Assembly: GCF_030441895.1 (NCBI RefSeq)
Contig: NZ_JARJAS010000006.1
Direction: 5' to 3' (one strand)
DNA from: Enterococcus_D entomosocium
GTDB lineage: Bacteria; Bacillota; Bacilli; Lactobacillales; Enterococcaceae
Length of the DNA stretch: 64,000 nt
Under the pieces are notes generated by a model that saw only the letters and a list, made by a program, of their open reading frames with translations, did not search any database and was not told where the DNA came from. A program made the translations under genes and the position numbers. This document shows positions 24,909 through 35,187 of the stretch, piece by piece. Within the stretch, counting starts at the first letter, position 1. Each line of letters starts with the position of its first letter.

Positions 24909-25831
24909 CACACGTGCTCCTCTCTCACTTCTTTTATCAACTGTTCCAAAGAAGTGATCCCTAATTCTGCCATTCGGATAGGCAATTCTTCAATCAATTT
25001 TGGGCAAATGTAAGGATCGGTAAAGTTTGCAGTTCCTACTGCAACTGCACTTGCACCTGCCAGATACATTTCAAGTACATCATCCACTGACATCACGCCC
25101 CCCATGCCAATAATTGGTAATTGAGAAACTTGCGCCACTTGTTTGATTAGGCGGATCGCCACTGGTTTGATTGATGGACCAGACAAGCCCCCGGTTTGGT
25201 TGGCTAAAATCGGTTTTCGTGTTTTTAAATCGATCCGCATGCCCAAAAGCGTATTGATCATCGTAAACCCGTCAGCGCCGCCTGCTTCGATCGCTTTTGC
25301 AATTGGGACAATATCCGTCACATTCGGCGAAAGTTTGACATAGATCGGCACTTGCGAGACTTTTTTGACCGCTTCAGTCAATGCACCCGCAACCGCAGGA
25401 TCGGTTCCGAAAGTGATACCGCCATGTTTGACGTTAGGGCAAGAGATATTCAGTTCGATCGCTTTGACATTTTCTGCCTGACTGATTTCCTGACACACAA
25501 GAACGTAATCTTCGACGGTCGAACCAGCAACGTTTGCAATGATCGGTAACTCTGGATGTTTTTGAGCTAAGTCCGGCAATATTTGATTCATGACCGTTTC
25601 TAACCCAGGATTTTGCAACCCGATGGCATTTAACATACCACTAGGCGTTTCCGCTACCCTTGGGGCTGGATTGCCGAAACGTGGTTCAGGTGTGGTCGCT
25701 TTGATCATCACCGCACCTAATTGACTGATGTCATAATATTTATCATATTCTGCACCAAACCCAAAACAGCCGCTGGCAGGCATGATCGGATTTTTTAGAC
25801 TCAATCCGGGTAGCTCGACGTTGATCGACAT
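24908..25831 (-). CDS. pyrD: Dihydroorotate dehydrogenase B, catalytic subunit
   Basis: FMN enzyme that oxidises dihydroorotate to orotate. The 307-residue class 1B protein has MPASGCFGFG near the N-terminus, NISCPNVKHGG (about 127-137) with the catalytic Cys, and the C-terminal FMN-phosphate segment MGGV-S-DD---M-LAGASAVAVGTANF. It works with the electron-transfer subunit PyrK, whose gene ends exactly where this begins (TAATG). Confidence 0.97.
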   Translation of the reverse strand: MSINVELPGLSLKNPIMPASGCFGFGAEYDKYYDISQLGAVMIKATTPEPRFGNPAPRVAETPSGMLNAIGLQNPGLETVMNQILPDLAQKHPELPIIANVAGSTVEDYVLVCQEISQAENVKAIELNISCPNVKHGGITFGTDPAVAGALTEAVKKVSQVPIYVKLSPNVTDIVPIAKAIEAGGADGFTMINTLLGMRIDLKTRKPILANQTGGLSGPSIKPVAIRLIKQVAQVSQLPIIGMGGVMSVDDVLEMYLAGASAVAVGTANFTDPYICPKLIEELPIRMAELGITSLEQLIKEVREEHV

Positions 25832-26607
25832 TAAATGACCACCTTTCTCGCCTGAAATACAGGCCCTTCGTCACAAACTTTGACACTTTTTGTACCTTGT
25901 TCGTCATCTTTCGTATGGCAAACACAGGCATAACAGGCACCCATCCCGCAAGCCATTCGCGCTTCCATGGATAATTGAACATCTGAAAGGTCTTCGAAAA
26001 GCTGGGCGGTGGTTTTTAAAAGACCGTTATTTCCGCAGGCAAAGACCGCCGCAGGTGTTTGCTCTGCAGCTAACAACAGGTTGCCAACATTTCCTTGTAA
26101 ACCAGCGCTGCCATCATCGGTAGCAATCCTCGTATCTCCCAGTGCGCGAAATTCCTCTTCATAATACATGACGTCTTTGCTGGCAAAGCCCAAAAAGTGA
26201 ATGACGTGGATCCCTTGTTGCGTCAGACGTTTCGATAGTTCGTAGAGCGGCGGTACACCGATACCGCCACCTACGATAAATGCAGTGTCCCCTTGGTTTA
26301 AATGATGATAGCGAAACCCATTTCCTAACGGCCCCATCACATCGATTGGATCACCAACGGTCATTTCTGAAAAAATTCGTGTGCCATCTCCTTCGACCCG
26401 GTAAATGATTCGGCATTCTTTTTTCTCAGCATCGATATGATTGATACTGATCGGTCGGCGAAGAAGAAAGGCATTTTGAGGAACCCGCAGGTGCAGAAAC
26501 TGCCCTGGGGTCCTCATCTCATTGACTAATTCACCAGTCAATGTCATTTCAAAAATCCGTGGTGCCAGTTGACGCTGTTTGCTGATGGTCATGATTTCTT
26601 GCTTCAT
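25831..26607 (-). CDS. pyrK: Dihydroorotate dehydrogenase B, electron transfer subunit
   Basis: Carries electrons from PyrD to NAD through FAD and a 2Fe-2S cluster. The 258-residue protein has the FAD motif LLRRPISI (about 49-56), the NAD-binding GGGIGVPPLYELS, and the cluster-binding cysteines in MACGMGACYACVCHT with a fourth Cys in KVCDEGPVF. GGAG precedes the ATG at 26607; a TTG one codon earlier is unlikely. The NAD-linked type 1B enzyme makes orotate synthesis independent of a quinone pool. Confidence 0.97.
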   Translation of the reverse strand: MKQEIMTISKQRQLAPRIFEMTLTGELVNEMRTPGQFLHLRVPQNAFLLRRPISINHIDAEKKECRIIYRVEGDGTRIFSEMTVGDPIDVMGPLGNGFRYHHLNQGDTAFIVGGGIGVPPLYELSKRLTQQGIHVIHFLGFASKDVMYYEEEFRALGDTRIATDDGSAGLQGNVGNLLLAAEQTPAAVFACGNNGLLKTTAQLFEDLSDVQLSMEARMACGMGACYACVCHTKDDEQGTKSVKVCDEGPVFQARKVVI

Positions 26608-26628
26608 CAAAAAACTCCTTTATCTGCG

Positions 26629-29600
26629 TTAAATTGCTTTTGTTGAAAAACTGCGGGATTCCATCACTTTTAGAATTGCATCCGCTGTATCAAGAGAAGT
26701 AAAGGTCGGTACACCATGCTCCACTGCTTCTCGGCGAATGATAAATCCGTCTTCCGTTGCATTTTGGCGATCTTTGTCCATGGTATTGACTACTACTTGG
26801 GTCGTTCCTTTACGGATCAAATCAACAACCGTTTCTTCTGCTTGTTGATCAGAGATTTTAGCAACTCGTGTCACTTGCAGGCCTTTTTCTTCAAAGTAAT
26901 CAGCGGTTCCATTGGTAGCCATTAAGGTGAAGCCGACCTCTACGAAACGCGCCGCCAGTGCTGCTGCCTCTTCTTTGCTTTCGTCTGCAACGGTGAAAAG
27001 TGCTTTTCCAAATTCAGGAATATGCAGGCCTGATGCCTCAAAAGCTTTATAAAGTGCTTTTGCCAAATCTTTATCTGATCCCATTACTTCACCCGTTGAT
27101 TTCATTTCAGGGCCTAAGTAAGTATCGACTTTTAAAAGTTTTGTAAAGGAGAAGACAGGTGCTTTGATGTGTACTTCATTTGGTGTTGGAGCAAGTCCGT
27201 CTTGATAACCTAACGCTGTGATCTCTTCCCCGAGAATCGCCTTCGTGGCAATTTGTGCCATTGGGATCTCTGTTACCTTGCTTAAAAATGGCACGGTTCG
27301 GCTAGCACGAGGATTTACTTCAATGACATACACTTTGTTCTCATGGATGACAAATTGGATATTCATCATACCGATACAATTTAAACCTAATGCCAAGCGT
27401 TTGGTATATTCTTCGATCGTAGCAATTAGTTCATCCGAAAGATTTTGCGGTGGATAGACTGCCATTGAATCTCCTGAATGGACCCCTGCACGCTCGATAT
27501 GTTCCATGATTCCAGGAATCAAAACAGTTTTGCCGTCACAGATAGCATCGACTTCACATTCTTTACCAACCAAGTAACGATCGACCAAGACAGGATGTTC
27601 TGGTGATGCTTTCACTGCATGACGCATATAATCTTCTAAATCGGCTTGGTTTTCCACGATTTCCATCGCACGTCCCCCTAAGACATAACTTGGGCGGACT
27701 AAAACAGGATAGCCGATTTTTTGTGCGATGGCGATCGCTTCTTGTTCGTTCGTCGCCGTGTCGCCTGGTGGTTGCGGAATATCTAGTGCTTGTAATGCTT
27801 GCTCAAAGAGATCGCGGTTTTCGGCACGATCAAGATCTTCAATGCTGGTGCCTAGGATTTTTACTCCGGCTTTCACCAAAGGTTCGGCTAAATTGATCGC
27901 CGTTTGCCCGCCAAATTGGACGATGACCCCAATTGGCTGTTCCAAATCGATCACATGCAAGACATCTTCTAAGGTCAACGGTTCAAAATACAGCTTGTCG
28001 GAGATAGAAAAATCAGTCGAAACCGTTTCAGGATTACTGTTCATGATGATCGCTTCATAGCCAGCAGCTTGGATCGCTTTCACCGAGTGCACTGTTGCAT
28101 AGTCGAACTCCACCCCTTGTCCGATTCGGATCGGTCCAGAACCTAGGACAAGAACAGATTCTTTTTCACTGCGCTTGCTTTCATTCTCAAACTCATAGGT
28201 GCTGTAGAAATAAGGTGTTGCTGATTCAAATTCTGCGGCACATGTATCTACCATTTTGTAGACGGGCAAAATCTTTTGCTCATGACGCAGCGTGCGGATC
28301 TCAGCTTCCGTGGTTTCCCACAGCTCAGCGATCTTTTTATCCGTAAAGCCGTTTTGCTTGGCTTTTTTCAACACATCAAGGGAATGTGGTTCGTTTGCTA
28401 ATGCTTGTTCGATCTCAAAGATGTGAAGCATTTTATCTAAGAAGAATAAATCGATTTTCGTCATTTCATTCAAATCTTCGATAGTATACCCTCTTCGGAT
28501 GGCTTCCATGACGTAGAACAGGCGATCATCTTGGGCCTTGATGACCTTCTCCATCAGATCATTGTCAGAAAGAGCTTCTAGTTCTTTCATTTCGATATGA
28601 TGTGTGCCGATTTCCAATGAACGAACAGCTTTCAGTAATGACTCTTCAATATTACGACCAATGGCCATCACTTCTCCAGTTGCTTTCATTTGTGTTCCTA
28701 ATCGACGTTCCCCCGTTTCAAACTTGTCAAACGGCCAGCGAGGAATTTTTGCCACAACATAGTCAAGGGCGGGTTCAAATTCTGCATAGGTGGTTTCTGT
28801 GACTGGATTTTTCATTTCATCCAATGTTAAACCGACGGCAATTTTCGCTGCCAATTTGGCAATTGGATAACCTGTTGCTTTACTTGCTAGTGCAGACGAA
28901 CGAGAAACCCTTGGATTTACTTCAATCACATAGTAATTAAAGCTATGTGGATCAAGTGCCAACTGAACGTTACAACCACCTTCTATTTTTAATGCGCGAA
29001 TAATTTTTAATGACGCATCTCGCAACATTTGGTATTCATGGTCTGACAGTGTTTGACTAGGGGCAAAGACGATGGAATCGCCGGTGTGGATGCCGACTGG
29101 ATCGAAGTTTTCCATATTACAAACAACGATCGCGTTGTCTGCAGAATCCCGCATCACTTCATATTCGATCTCTTTAAACCCAGCAATACTACGTTCAATC
29201 AAGCATTGGGTCACGGGCGAGAGCTTCAAGCCGTTTTCAGCGATTTGGCGTAATTCTTCTTCATTGTTACACATGCCACCGCCCGTTCCTCCTAGCGTAA
29301 ATGCTGGACGAACAATGATTGGAAAGCCGATTTTTTTCGCAAATTCAACTGCTGCTTCCACCGTTGATACGATTTCGGATTCTGGGATCGGTTGATCCAA
29401 TTCTTCCATTAATTGTTTGAATAAATCTCGATCTTCTGCCTGATCGATTGCCGCTAATTTGGTTCCTAGCAACTCAATTCCTAATTCATCCAAAATACCT
29501 GAGTTGGCTAATTCCATCGCCATATTCAAGCCCGTTTGTCCGCCTAATGTCGGTAAAATTGCATCAGGCTGTTCTTTACGTAAAATCCGTGAGACAAACT

Positions 29601-29814
29601 CAAATGTGATTGGTTCAATGTAGACTTTGTCAGCAATTTCTTTGTCCGTCATGATCGTTGCGGGATTCGAATTGACTAACACCACTTCGTAGCCTTCTTC
29701 TCGTAAAGCTAAACAAGCTTGTGTACCGGCATAATCAAATTCTGCCGCTTGTCCTATAATAATCGGTCCAGAACCGATTACCATGATTTTCTTGATATCT
29801 GTACGTTTTGGCAT
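26629..29814 (-). CDS. carB: Carbamoyl-phosphate synthase large subunit
   Basis: Makes carbamoyl phosphate from bicarbonate, ATP and ammonia delivered by CarA. The 1061-residue protein shows the expected internal duplication: each half begins with a GSGPI-IGQ--EFDYA motif (near residues 15 and 555) followed by an ATP-grasp domain, with a C-terminal allosteric domain (about 930-1061). The frame opens earlier (29838), but GGAG is placed ten bases before the ATG at 29814. Confidence 0.98.
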   Translation of the reverse strand: MPKRTDIKKIMVIGSGPIIIGQAAEFDYAGTQACLALREEGYEVVLVNSNPATIMTDKEIADKVYIEPITFEFVSRILRKEQPDAILPTLGGQTGLNMAMELANSGILDELGIELLGTKLAAIDQAEDRDLFKQLMEELDQPIPESEIVSTVEAAVEFAKKIGFPIIVRPAFTLGGTGGGMCNNEEELRQIAENGLKLSPVTQCLIERSIAGFKEIEYEVMRDSADNAIVVCNMENFDPVGIHTGDSIVFAPSQTLSDHEYQMLRDASLKIIRALKIEGGCNVQLALDPHSFNYYVIEVNPRVSRSSALASKATGYPIAKLAAKIAVGLTLDEMKNPVTETTYAEFEPALDYVVAKIPRWPFDKFETGERRLGTQMKATGEVMAIGRNIEESLLKAVRSLEIGTHHIEMKELEALSDNDLMEKVIKAQDDRLFYVMEAIRRGYTIEDLNEMTKIDLFFLDKMLHIFEIEQALANEPHSLDVLKKAKQNGFTDKKIAELWETTEAEIRTLRHEQKILPVYKMVDTCAAEFESATPYFYSTYEFENESKRSEKESVLVLGSGPIRIGQGVEFDYATVHSVKAIQAAGYEAIIMNSNPETVSTDFSISDKLYFEPLTLEDVLHVIDLEQPIGVIVQFGGQTAINLAEPLVKAGVKILGTSIEDLDRAENRDLFEQALQALDIPQPPGDTATNEQEAIAIAQKIGYPVLVRPSYVLGGRAMEIVENQADLEDYMRHAVKASPEHPVLVDRYLVGKECEVDAICDGKTVLIPGIMEHIERAGVHSGDSMAVYPPQNLSDELIATIEEYTKRLALGLNCIGMMNIQFVIHENKVYVIEVNPRASRTVPFLSKVTEIPMAQIATKAILGEEITALGYQDGLAPTPNEVHIKAPVFSFTKLLKVDTYLGPEMKSTGEVMGSDKDLAKALYKAFEASGLHIPEFGKALFTVADESKEEAAALAARFVEVGFTLMATNGTADYFEEKGLQVTRVAKISDQQAEETVVDLIRKGTTQVVVNTMDKDRQNATEDGFIIRREAVEHGVPTFTSLDTADAILKVMESRSFSTKAI

Positions 29815-29815
29815 A

Positions 29816-30895
29816 TTAGTTCTGCTCCTTCCATGCATCGATCATCTCTAAAAATTCGTCAAATAAGTGGACCGCATCATGCGGGCCCGGTGCCGCATCT
29901 GGGTGGTATTGGACACTGAATGCTGGGTAGCGGCGATGACGAACCCCTTCGATCGTGCCATCGTTCACTTCGACGTGTGTCACCATTAGTTTTTCAGGAT
30001 CGATGGATGCTTCATCCACAGCAAAGCCATGGTTTTGTGAGGTAAAATCGATCCGACCAGTGGCGATCTCTCTTACCGGATGGTTCAATCCGCGGTGACC
30101 GAACTTCATTTTATAGGTATCTGCCCCATTCGCTAATGAGAAGAGCTGATGGCCTAAACAAATCCCGAAGATCGGTACCTTGCCTTGAATCCCTTGTATC
30201 ATTTTAATTGCTTCTGGCAAGCTTTTAGGATCACCCGGTCCATTTGTCAGCATTACACCATCTGGTGCGAGGTCTAAAATTTCTTGCGCTGTCGTATTGT
30301 ATGGCAAAATCGTTAAATTGCAGTTGCGGCGTGACAACTCCCGTAAAATACTGTGCTTCAAGCCGAAGTCGATGACCACGATATTGCGACCCGTTCCAGG
30401 ACTTGGATAAGGTTTTGAGGTAGAAACTTGTGCCACTTGATTGGTTGGTAAAACCGCCGCTTTTAATTGATCAAAGGCATGGTCAAAGACATCTCCTGCA
30501 TCAACGATACTCGCTTTCATGGTCCCATGTTGACGGATCTTTCTTGTCAGCGCGCGTGTATCGATTCCTGCGATCCCTGGAATATTTTTGCGTTTTAAAA
30601 ATTCATCTAACGTCAGCTGTTTCCGCCAATTGCTCGCTAGACGCGCGTGTTCTTTCACAACGACCCCTTTACAAGTCGGTGAAATTGATTCGTAGTCGTC
30701 TCGGTTGACGCCGTAATTTCCAACCATCGGATACGTAAACGTAATGATTTGTCCGTTAAAGCTTTGATCCGTAATGGCTTCTTGATAGCCCGTCATGCTG
30801 GTGGTAAAAACAATCTCACCAAAAACATTGATACTGGCACCAAAGCCTTCGCCTTCAAAGTATGTTCCATCTTCTAAAATAAGCCAACGTTTCAT
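29816..30895 (-). CDS. carA: Carbamoyl-phosphate synthase small subunit
   Basis: Glutamine amidotransferase that feeds ammonia to CarB. The 359-residue protein has the CPSase N-terminal domain, then a class I amidotransferase domain with the nucleophile Cys in FGICLGHQL and the catalytic His in QYHPDAAPGPHD. The ATG at 30895 follows the pyrC stop by one base, with AAGGTGG inside the end of pyrC. Confidence 0.98.
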   Translation of the reverse strand: MKRWLILEDGTYFEGEGFGASINVFGEIVFTTSMTGYQEAITDQSFNGQIITFTYPMVGNYGVNRDDYESISPTCKGVVVKEHARLASNWRKQLTLDEFLKRKNIPGIAGIDTRALTRKIRQHGTMKASIVDAGDVFDHAFDQLKAAVLPTNQVAQVSTSKPYPSPGTGRNIVVIDFGLKHSILRELSRRNCNLTILPYNTTAQEILDLAPDGVMLTNGPGDPKSLPEAIKMIQGIQGKVPIFGICLGHQLFSLANGADTYKMKFGHRGLNHPVREIATGRIDFTSQNHGFAVDEASIDPEKLMVTHVEVNDGTIEGVRHRRYPAFSVQYHPDAAPGPHDAVHLFDEFLEMIDAWKEQN

Positions 30896-30896
30896 A

Positions 30897-32180
30897 TTAT
30901 TGCCCACCTTTTTGCCATACTAATTTTCCATTTACAAATGTATAACTTGTATCCCCATATAACGTCCATCCACCGAAAGGCGTATTGACTCCTTTTGATA
31001 GAAATTGCTTAGGATCCACGTTATAAGCTGATTCTAAGTCAAAAATCGCGAGATCGGCTTTGTCTCCGACCATCATCGTTCCGGCGCTTAGACCAAAGAT
31101 TGATGCTGGTTTCACGGTCATCCAATCCACTAGTTGCTGCAAGGTAAAGCGTCCTGTTTTGACAAAATGAGTGTACAACAATTGGAAGGCATATTCTGAT
31201 CCGACGATGCCAAATGGTGCTTTTAAAAAGCTTTTCATTTTTTCTTCATAGCCATGTGGGGCATGATCCGTCGCGATACAATCGATCGTGCCATCCAGCA
31301 GACCTTCGATCAACGCTTCACGGTCTTCTTGCCCACGTAACGGTGGGTTCATTTTCCAAAAGCCTTCATCGGCAGGAATATCTTCATCGATTAGAAGCAA
31401 ATGATGAGGAGAAACTTCAGCTGTCACATGGATACCAGCTTTTTTGGCATCTCGGATCACTCGAACACTTTCTTTGGTCGAGACATGGCAGACATGGTAA
31501 TGAGCACCCGTTGCTTCCGCCAAAAGTACATCACGAGCGATTTGAGAAGCTTCCGTTACACTCAAGATCCCCGGTAGTCCAAGTTCTTCTGCTTTTTTAC
31601 CAGCATGCATCACGCCGCCAAAGAGTAAGGAGTCATCTTCTGTATGGGCAACCAAGGCCAAGTCATTTTCGGCTGCTTGCTTCATTGCCAGATACATTGT
31701 GCCAGCAGTCTGAACACCCACGCCATCGTTCGTCAAGGCGAAAGCGCCAGCAGCTTTCATTCCAGCTGCATCCGTCAACGTTTCACTGCGTAAGTTTTCT
31801 GTGATCGGGGCGTATTGTAAGACATTGATTGACGCATCTGCGTTGATTTTTTCGTAAACAGCTGTTAATTTTTCCGGTGTATCGGGAACTGGGTCAAGGT
31901 TTGGCATTGCGCAAACTGTCGTGAACCCACCGCGAGCTGCTGCGATGCTGCCCGTTTCAATTGTTTCTTTGTACTCAAAGCCTGGTTCTCTGAAGTGTAC
32001 ATGAACATCCACTAAACCTGGCGTGATCAATTGCTCTTTGGCATCGATGACTTCGTGAAAATCTGTTTCGGGAAATGCTGTACCGATCCCGCGAATGATT
32101 CCTTCTTCGATCCAAATTGCTGCAGGAACACAGTGATTGTCTTTTTTGATGATTTTACCGTTTTTAATGAGTGTTTTCAT
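30897..32180 (-). CDS. pyrC: Dihydroorotase
   Basis: Cyclises carbamoyl aspartate to dihydroorotate. The 427-residue type I enzyme has the metal ligands in DVHVHFREPG (about 59-68), further His in VAHTED and HYHVCHVST, and the catalytic Asp in ATDHAPH (about 303-309). GAGGAGG precedes the ATG. Confidence 0.98.
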   Translation of the reverse strand: MKTLIKNGKIIKKDNHCVPAAIWIEEGIIRGIGTAFPETDFHEVIDAKEQLITPGLVDVHVHFREPGFEYKETIETGSIAAARGGFTTVCAMPNLDPVPDTPEKLTAVYEKINADASINVLQYAPITENLRSETLTDAAGMKAAGAFALTNDGVGVQTAGTMYLAMKQAAENDLALVAHTEDDSLLFGGVMHAGKKAEELGLPGILSVTEASQIARDVLLAEATGAHYHVCHVSTKESVRVIRDAKKAGIHVTAEVSPHHLLLIDEDIPADEGFWKMNPPLRGQEDREALIEGLLDGTIDCIATDHAPHGYEEKMKSFLKAPFGIVGSEYAFQLLYTHFVKTGRFTLQQLVDWMTVKPASIFGLSAGTMMVGDKADLAIFDLESAYNVDPKQFLSKGVNTPFGGWTLYGDTSYTFVNGKLVWQKGGQ

Positions 32181-32216
32181 GTAAACTTCCTCCTCTAATT
32201 CTTTCCTTTTTGCCTG

Positions 32217-33143
32217 TTAGGCCTTACCGTTCAACACCGCTTCAAGAATCGCCATTCGAACAAAGACGCCATTGGACATCTGTGTGATGATTCGTGAGCG
32301 TAAGCTTTCAACTAAGGCATCAGCCAATTCCACATCGCGATTGACCGGCGCTGGGTGCATTATGATCGCATGCTCTTTCATTCTTGCGGCGCGTTCGACG
32401 GTCAACCCGTGATTTTTTAAGTATTCTTCTTTTGAAAAGCTTTCCGTTCCATCATGGCGCTCGTGCTGGACACGAAGCATCATCATAACATCGACTTCTG
32501 CGACCAATTCGTCTAATGGTAGCCAATGACCGTATACTTCAAATTCTTCGTCATACCATTCCTTTGGACCTGAGAAGAAGACTTTCGCTCCGAGACGCTT
32601 CAACATTTGCATGTTTGATTTTGCGACCCGTGAGTGGGTGATGTCACCTACGATTGCGACTTTCAAGTCGTCAAAATGCCCAAACTCTTCATAGATCGTC
32701 ATCAGATCTAGCAAGCATTGAGTTGGGTGTTGGCCGCTGCCGTCCCCGCCATTGATGATACTGCACTGGATCGTTTTGCTTTGGATCAAAGCGTCGTAGT
32801 AATTTTCATCGCCGTGGCGAATGACCGCAACGTCTACACCTAAAGCCGACATCGTCAAGACCGTGTCATACAAGGTCTCGCCTTTTTGAACAGAACTGGT
32901 GGAGGCTTCAAATTCGATGACTTCGATCCCTAGTTTTTTCTCAGCAACATCGAAGCTTTTGTGGGTTCTGGTACTGTTCTCAAAAAAGAGATTTGTTGCG
33001 AAATATTGTTCTTTTTGGGGCATCCATTTCGCCCCTCTTTTGAATTCTTGTCCTCTGCGGATGAGTCCCATCACTTCACGGTCCGTCAATGCTTCTACCG
33101 TCAAAAGATGCTTTAAGCTGATTCTTTCGGATTGAATAATCAT
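32217..33143 (-). CDS. pyrB: Aspartate carbamoyltransferase catalytic subunit
   Basis: Condenses carbamoyl phosphate with aspartate. The 308-residue protein has the phosphate-binding FFENSTRTHKSF (about 53-64), HPTQ-LLDL (about 139-147) and the aspartate loop MLRVQHER. There is no pyrI regulatory subunit gene, as usual in Firmicutes. AAAGGAGG precedes the ATG. Confidence 0.98.
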   Translation of the reverse strand: MIIQSERISLKHLLTVEALTDREVMGLIRRGQEFKRGAKWMPQKEQYFATNLFFENSTRTHKSFDVAEKKLGIEVIEFEASTSSVQKGETLYDTVLTMSALGVDVAVIRHGDENYYDALIQSKTIQCSIINGGDGSGQHPTQCLLDLMTIYEEFGHFDDLKVAIVGDITHSRVAKSNMQMLKRLGAKVFFSGPKEWYDEEFEVYGHWLPLDELVAEVDVMMMLRVQHERHDGTESFSKEEYLKNHGLTVERAARMKEHAIIMHPAPVNRDVELADALVESLRSRIITQMSNGVFVRMAILEAVLNGKA

Positions 33144-33190
33144 GAATGAATTCCTCCTTTGATTCTGTTTAAACGATGAGTTGGCACAAG

Positions 33191-34471
33191 TTATTTTTCT
33201 TCGCTGCGAGAGCTGTCAGGTAAAATAAGATTCAAGAAGATCCCTAGGACAGTTGCTAACGCCATTGCGGATAATGTGAAGGTACCGACCGTGAAGACAA
33301 GACCGCCGATTCCTACCACAAGGATCACTGACGCAATGATCAAATTCTTCTTACGATCAAAATCGATTTTGTTGTCGATCAAAATTTTCAACCCGCTGGC
33401 AGCGATGACGCCAAAGAGCAGGAAGCTGATCCCTGAGATGACTGGACCAGGAATACTTAAGATCAATGCGCTTAGTTTTCCAACGAAGCCTAGTACGATG
33501 GCTAGAACTGCTGCTCCACCGATGACGAACACACTGTGGACCCGTGTAATTGCTAAAACCCCAATGTTTTCTCCGTAACTTGTCACTGGGGGGCCCCCAA
33601 CGAGACCGGCTGCAATTTGAGCAAACCCATCTCCCAATAGTGTTCGGTTCAAGCCTGGCTCTTCAAAAAAGTTCCGCTTCGTTAATTTGTTCAAGACCAT
33701 CAGATGACCGATGTGTTCGGTCATGGTAACAAAAGCGATCGGCGCCATCGTAGTGATTGCATTCAGATACAGTTTTGGTTCATAGTTAATGAAGGGAATC
33801 TCGAAGCTTGGCATGCCAAACCAGTTGGCGTCAATGATGGGCTGCACATCGACGATCCCCGCTGCTAAGGCGATCAAGTATCCGCCCACGATCCCCAGAA
33901 GGATCGGGATCAATCCTAAAAACCCACGCAGAAACATATTGAAGAAAATCGTTAATCCTAAGGTAGCCAAAGCTACCAGAATGTACTTGAAATCGTAGAC
34001 TGAGTCATTGTACATTGCATTCTGGGCGGCGTTAGCGGCTAACCCTAATCCAATCACCATAATCACAGGACCGACAATGATCGGTGGTAAGATCTTATCC
34101 AACCAAGCTGCACCGGCACGTTTAATGATCATCGAAACGATCACGTAAACCAACCCAGTCGTGATGGCGCCTTGTGCAATAGCTGGGTAGCCATCAGATT
34201 TCATCAGCATCTGCATCGCTGCGATAAACGCAAAGCTGCTGCCTAGATACGCAGGAATCTTCCCTTTCGTTGTGACCAAGTAAACCAATGTTCCAATACC
34301 TGAACTAACTAAAGCGATGCTGGGGTTGATCCCAACGAGGATCGGAACTAATACTGTTGCCCCAAACATCGTGAAAAGATGTTGTAAGCTTAGACCTAAC
34401 CAAGGCAGTGCTTTGGGCCGATCTTTGATGTCTAAAACTGCGTCTGGATTACGAAATTCTTGCTTCTGCAT
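33191..34471 (-). CDS. pyrP: Uracil permease
   Basis: Proton-coupled uracil importer of the NCS2 family. The 426-residue protein has about 12-14 hydrophobic segments, the N-terminal LGLSLQHLFTMFGATVLVP and the family signature around AFVTMTEHIGHL and NRTLLGDG-A---A-L-GGPP-TSYGEN. It lies between pyrR and pyrB with no attenuator in the short gaps, so it shares the control of the whole operon. Confidence 0.96.
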   Translation of the reverse strand: MQKQEFRNPDAVLDIKDRPKALPWLGLSLQHLFTMFGATVLVPILVGINPSIALVSSGIGTLVYLVTTKGKIPAYLGSSFAFIAAMQMLMKSDGYPAIAQGAITTGLVYVIVSMIIKRAGAAWLDKILPPIIVGPVIMVIGLGLAANAAQNAMYNDSVYDFKYILVALATLGLTIFFNMFLRGFLGLIPILLGIVGGYLIALAAGIVDVQPIIDANWFGMPSFEIPFINYEPKLYLNAITTMAPIAFVTMTEHIGHLMVLNKLTKRNFFEEPGLNRTLLGDGFAQIAAGLVGGPPVTSYGENIGVLAITRVHSVFVIGGAAVLAIVLGFVGKLSALILSIPGPVISGISFLLFGVIAASGLKILIDNKIDFDRKKNLIIASVILVVGIGGLVFTVGTFTLSAMALATVLGIFLNLILPDSSRSEEK

Positions 34472-34490
34472 GTTGCTGTCACTCTTCTTC

Positions 34491-35027
34491 CTAGTCGTTT
34501 TCTTTATTGATCATGATCCGGTCAGAACCATCTGATTCTTCCATCTCCACGATAATTTCTTCACTTAAAGCAGTTGGAATATTTTTCCCAACGAAATCTG
34601 CCCGAATCGGCAGTTCACGATGACCGCGGTCAACTAGAACGGCGAGTGAGATTCGCTTTGGTCGACCAATATCCATGATGGCATCCAAAGCTGCCCGAAT
34701 CGTCCGTCCTGTAAACAAGACATCATCGATCAAGATGACTTCTTTGCCATCAATGGCAGTCGGGATGTCTGATGAATGGATCTCTGGATCATCTTCTGCC
34801 TTTTTGTCATCTCGGTACAAGGTGATGTCCAATTCACCGACAGGTACTTCTACGCCTTCTAGTTGTTTTAAACGTTCTGCTATTCGTTGAGCGATATAGA
34901 TGCCTCTTGTCTTGATTCCTACCAGCACCAAGTTATCAATGCCGCGATTTCTTTCAATAATTTCATAGGTGATCCGCGTTAACGCTCGTTTCATTGTTAC
35001 TGCATCTACTACTTCTTTCGCTGCCAT
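34491..35027 (-). CDS. pyrR: Pyrimidine operon attenuator and uracil phosphoribosyltransferase
   Basis: When UMP is abundant, PyrR binds the nascent leader RNA and allows the terminator to form. The 178-residue protein keeps the PRTase fold with the PRPP loop VILIDDVLFTGRTIRAAL (about 94-111). It is first in the ten-gene operon, directly after its own attenuator. AGGAGG precedes the ATG. Confidence 0.97.
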   Translation of the reverse strand: MAAKEVVDAVTMKRALTRITYEIIERNRGIDNLVLVGIKTRGIYIAQRIAERLKQLEGVEVPVGELDITLYRDDKKAEDDPEIHSSDIPTAIDGKEVILIDDVLFTGRTIRAALDAIMDIGRPKRISLAVLVDRGHRELPIRADFVGKNIPTALSEEIIVEMEESDGSDRIMINKEND

Positions 35028-35053
35028 ATGTTATTCCCTCCTAATTTTGAACA

Positions 35054-35085
35054 TAAAAAAACTCCTACCTGCTTGAGGTAGGAGT
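35054..35085 (-). terminator. Attenuator terminator of the pyr operon
   Basis: GACTCCTACCT, loop CAAGC, AGGTAGGAGT then seven U residues on the minus strand. It is the only such element in the operon. Confidence 0.92.
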
Positions 35086-35187
35086 CATGTTTTCCGATCG
35101 TTGCCTAAAATCCCATTCTGTGAATTTTGGGTACACGTTATCATCTAGTAAGGGTTCGAATCTCCAACGCGGGAGTCGTCTGCTTAC

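Noticed and set aside
31214..31804. A 196-codon open frame on the plus strand inside pyrC
   Set aside because: It is antisense to a complete, clearly identified dihydroorotase gene, has an implausible composition (His- and Leu-rich), and has no ribosome binding site.
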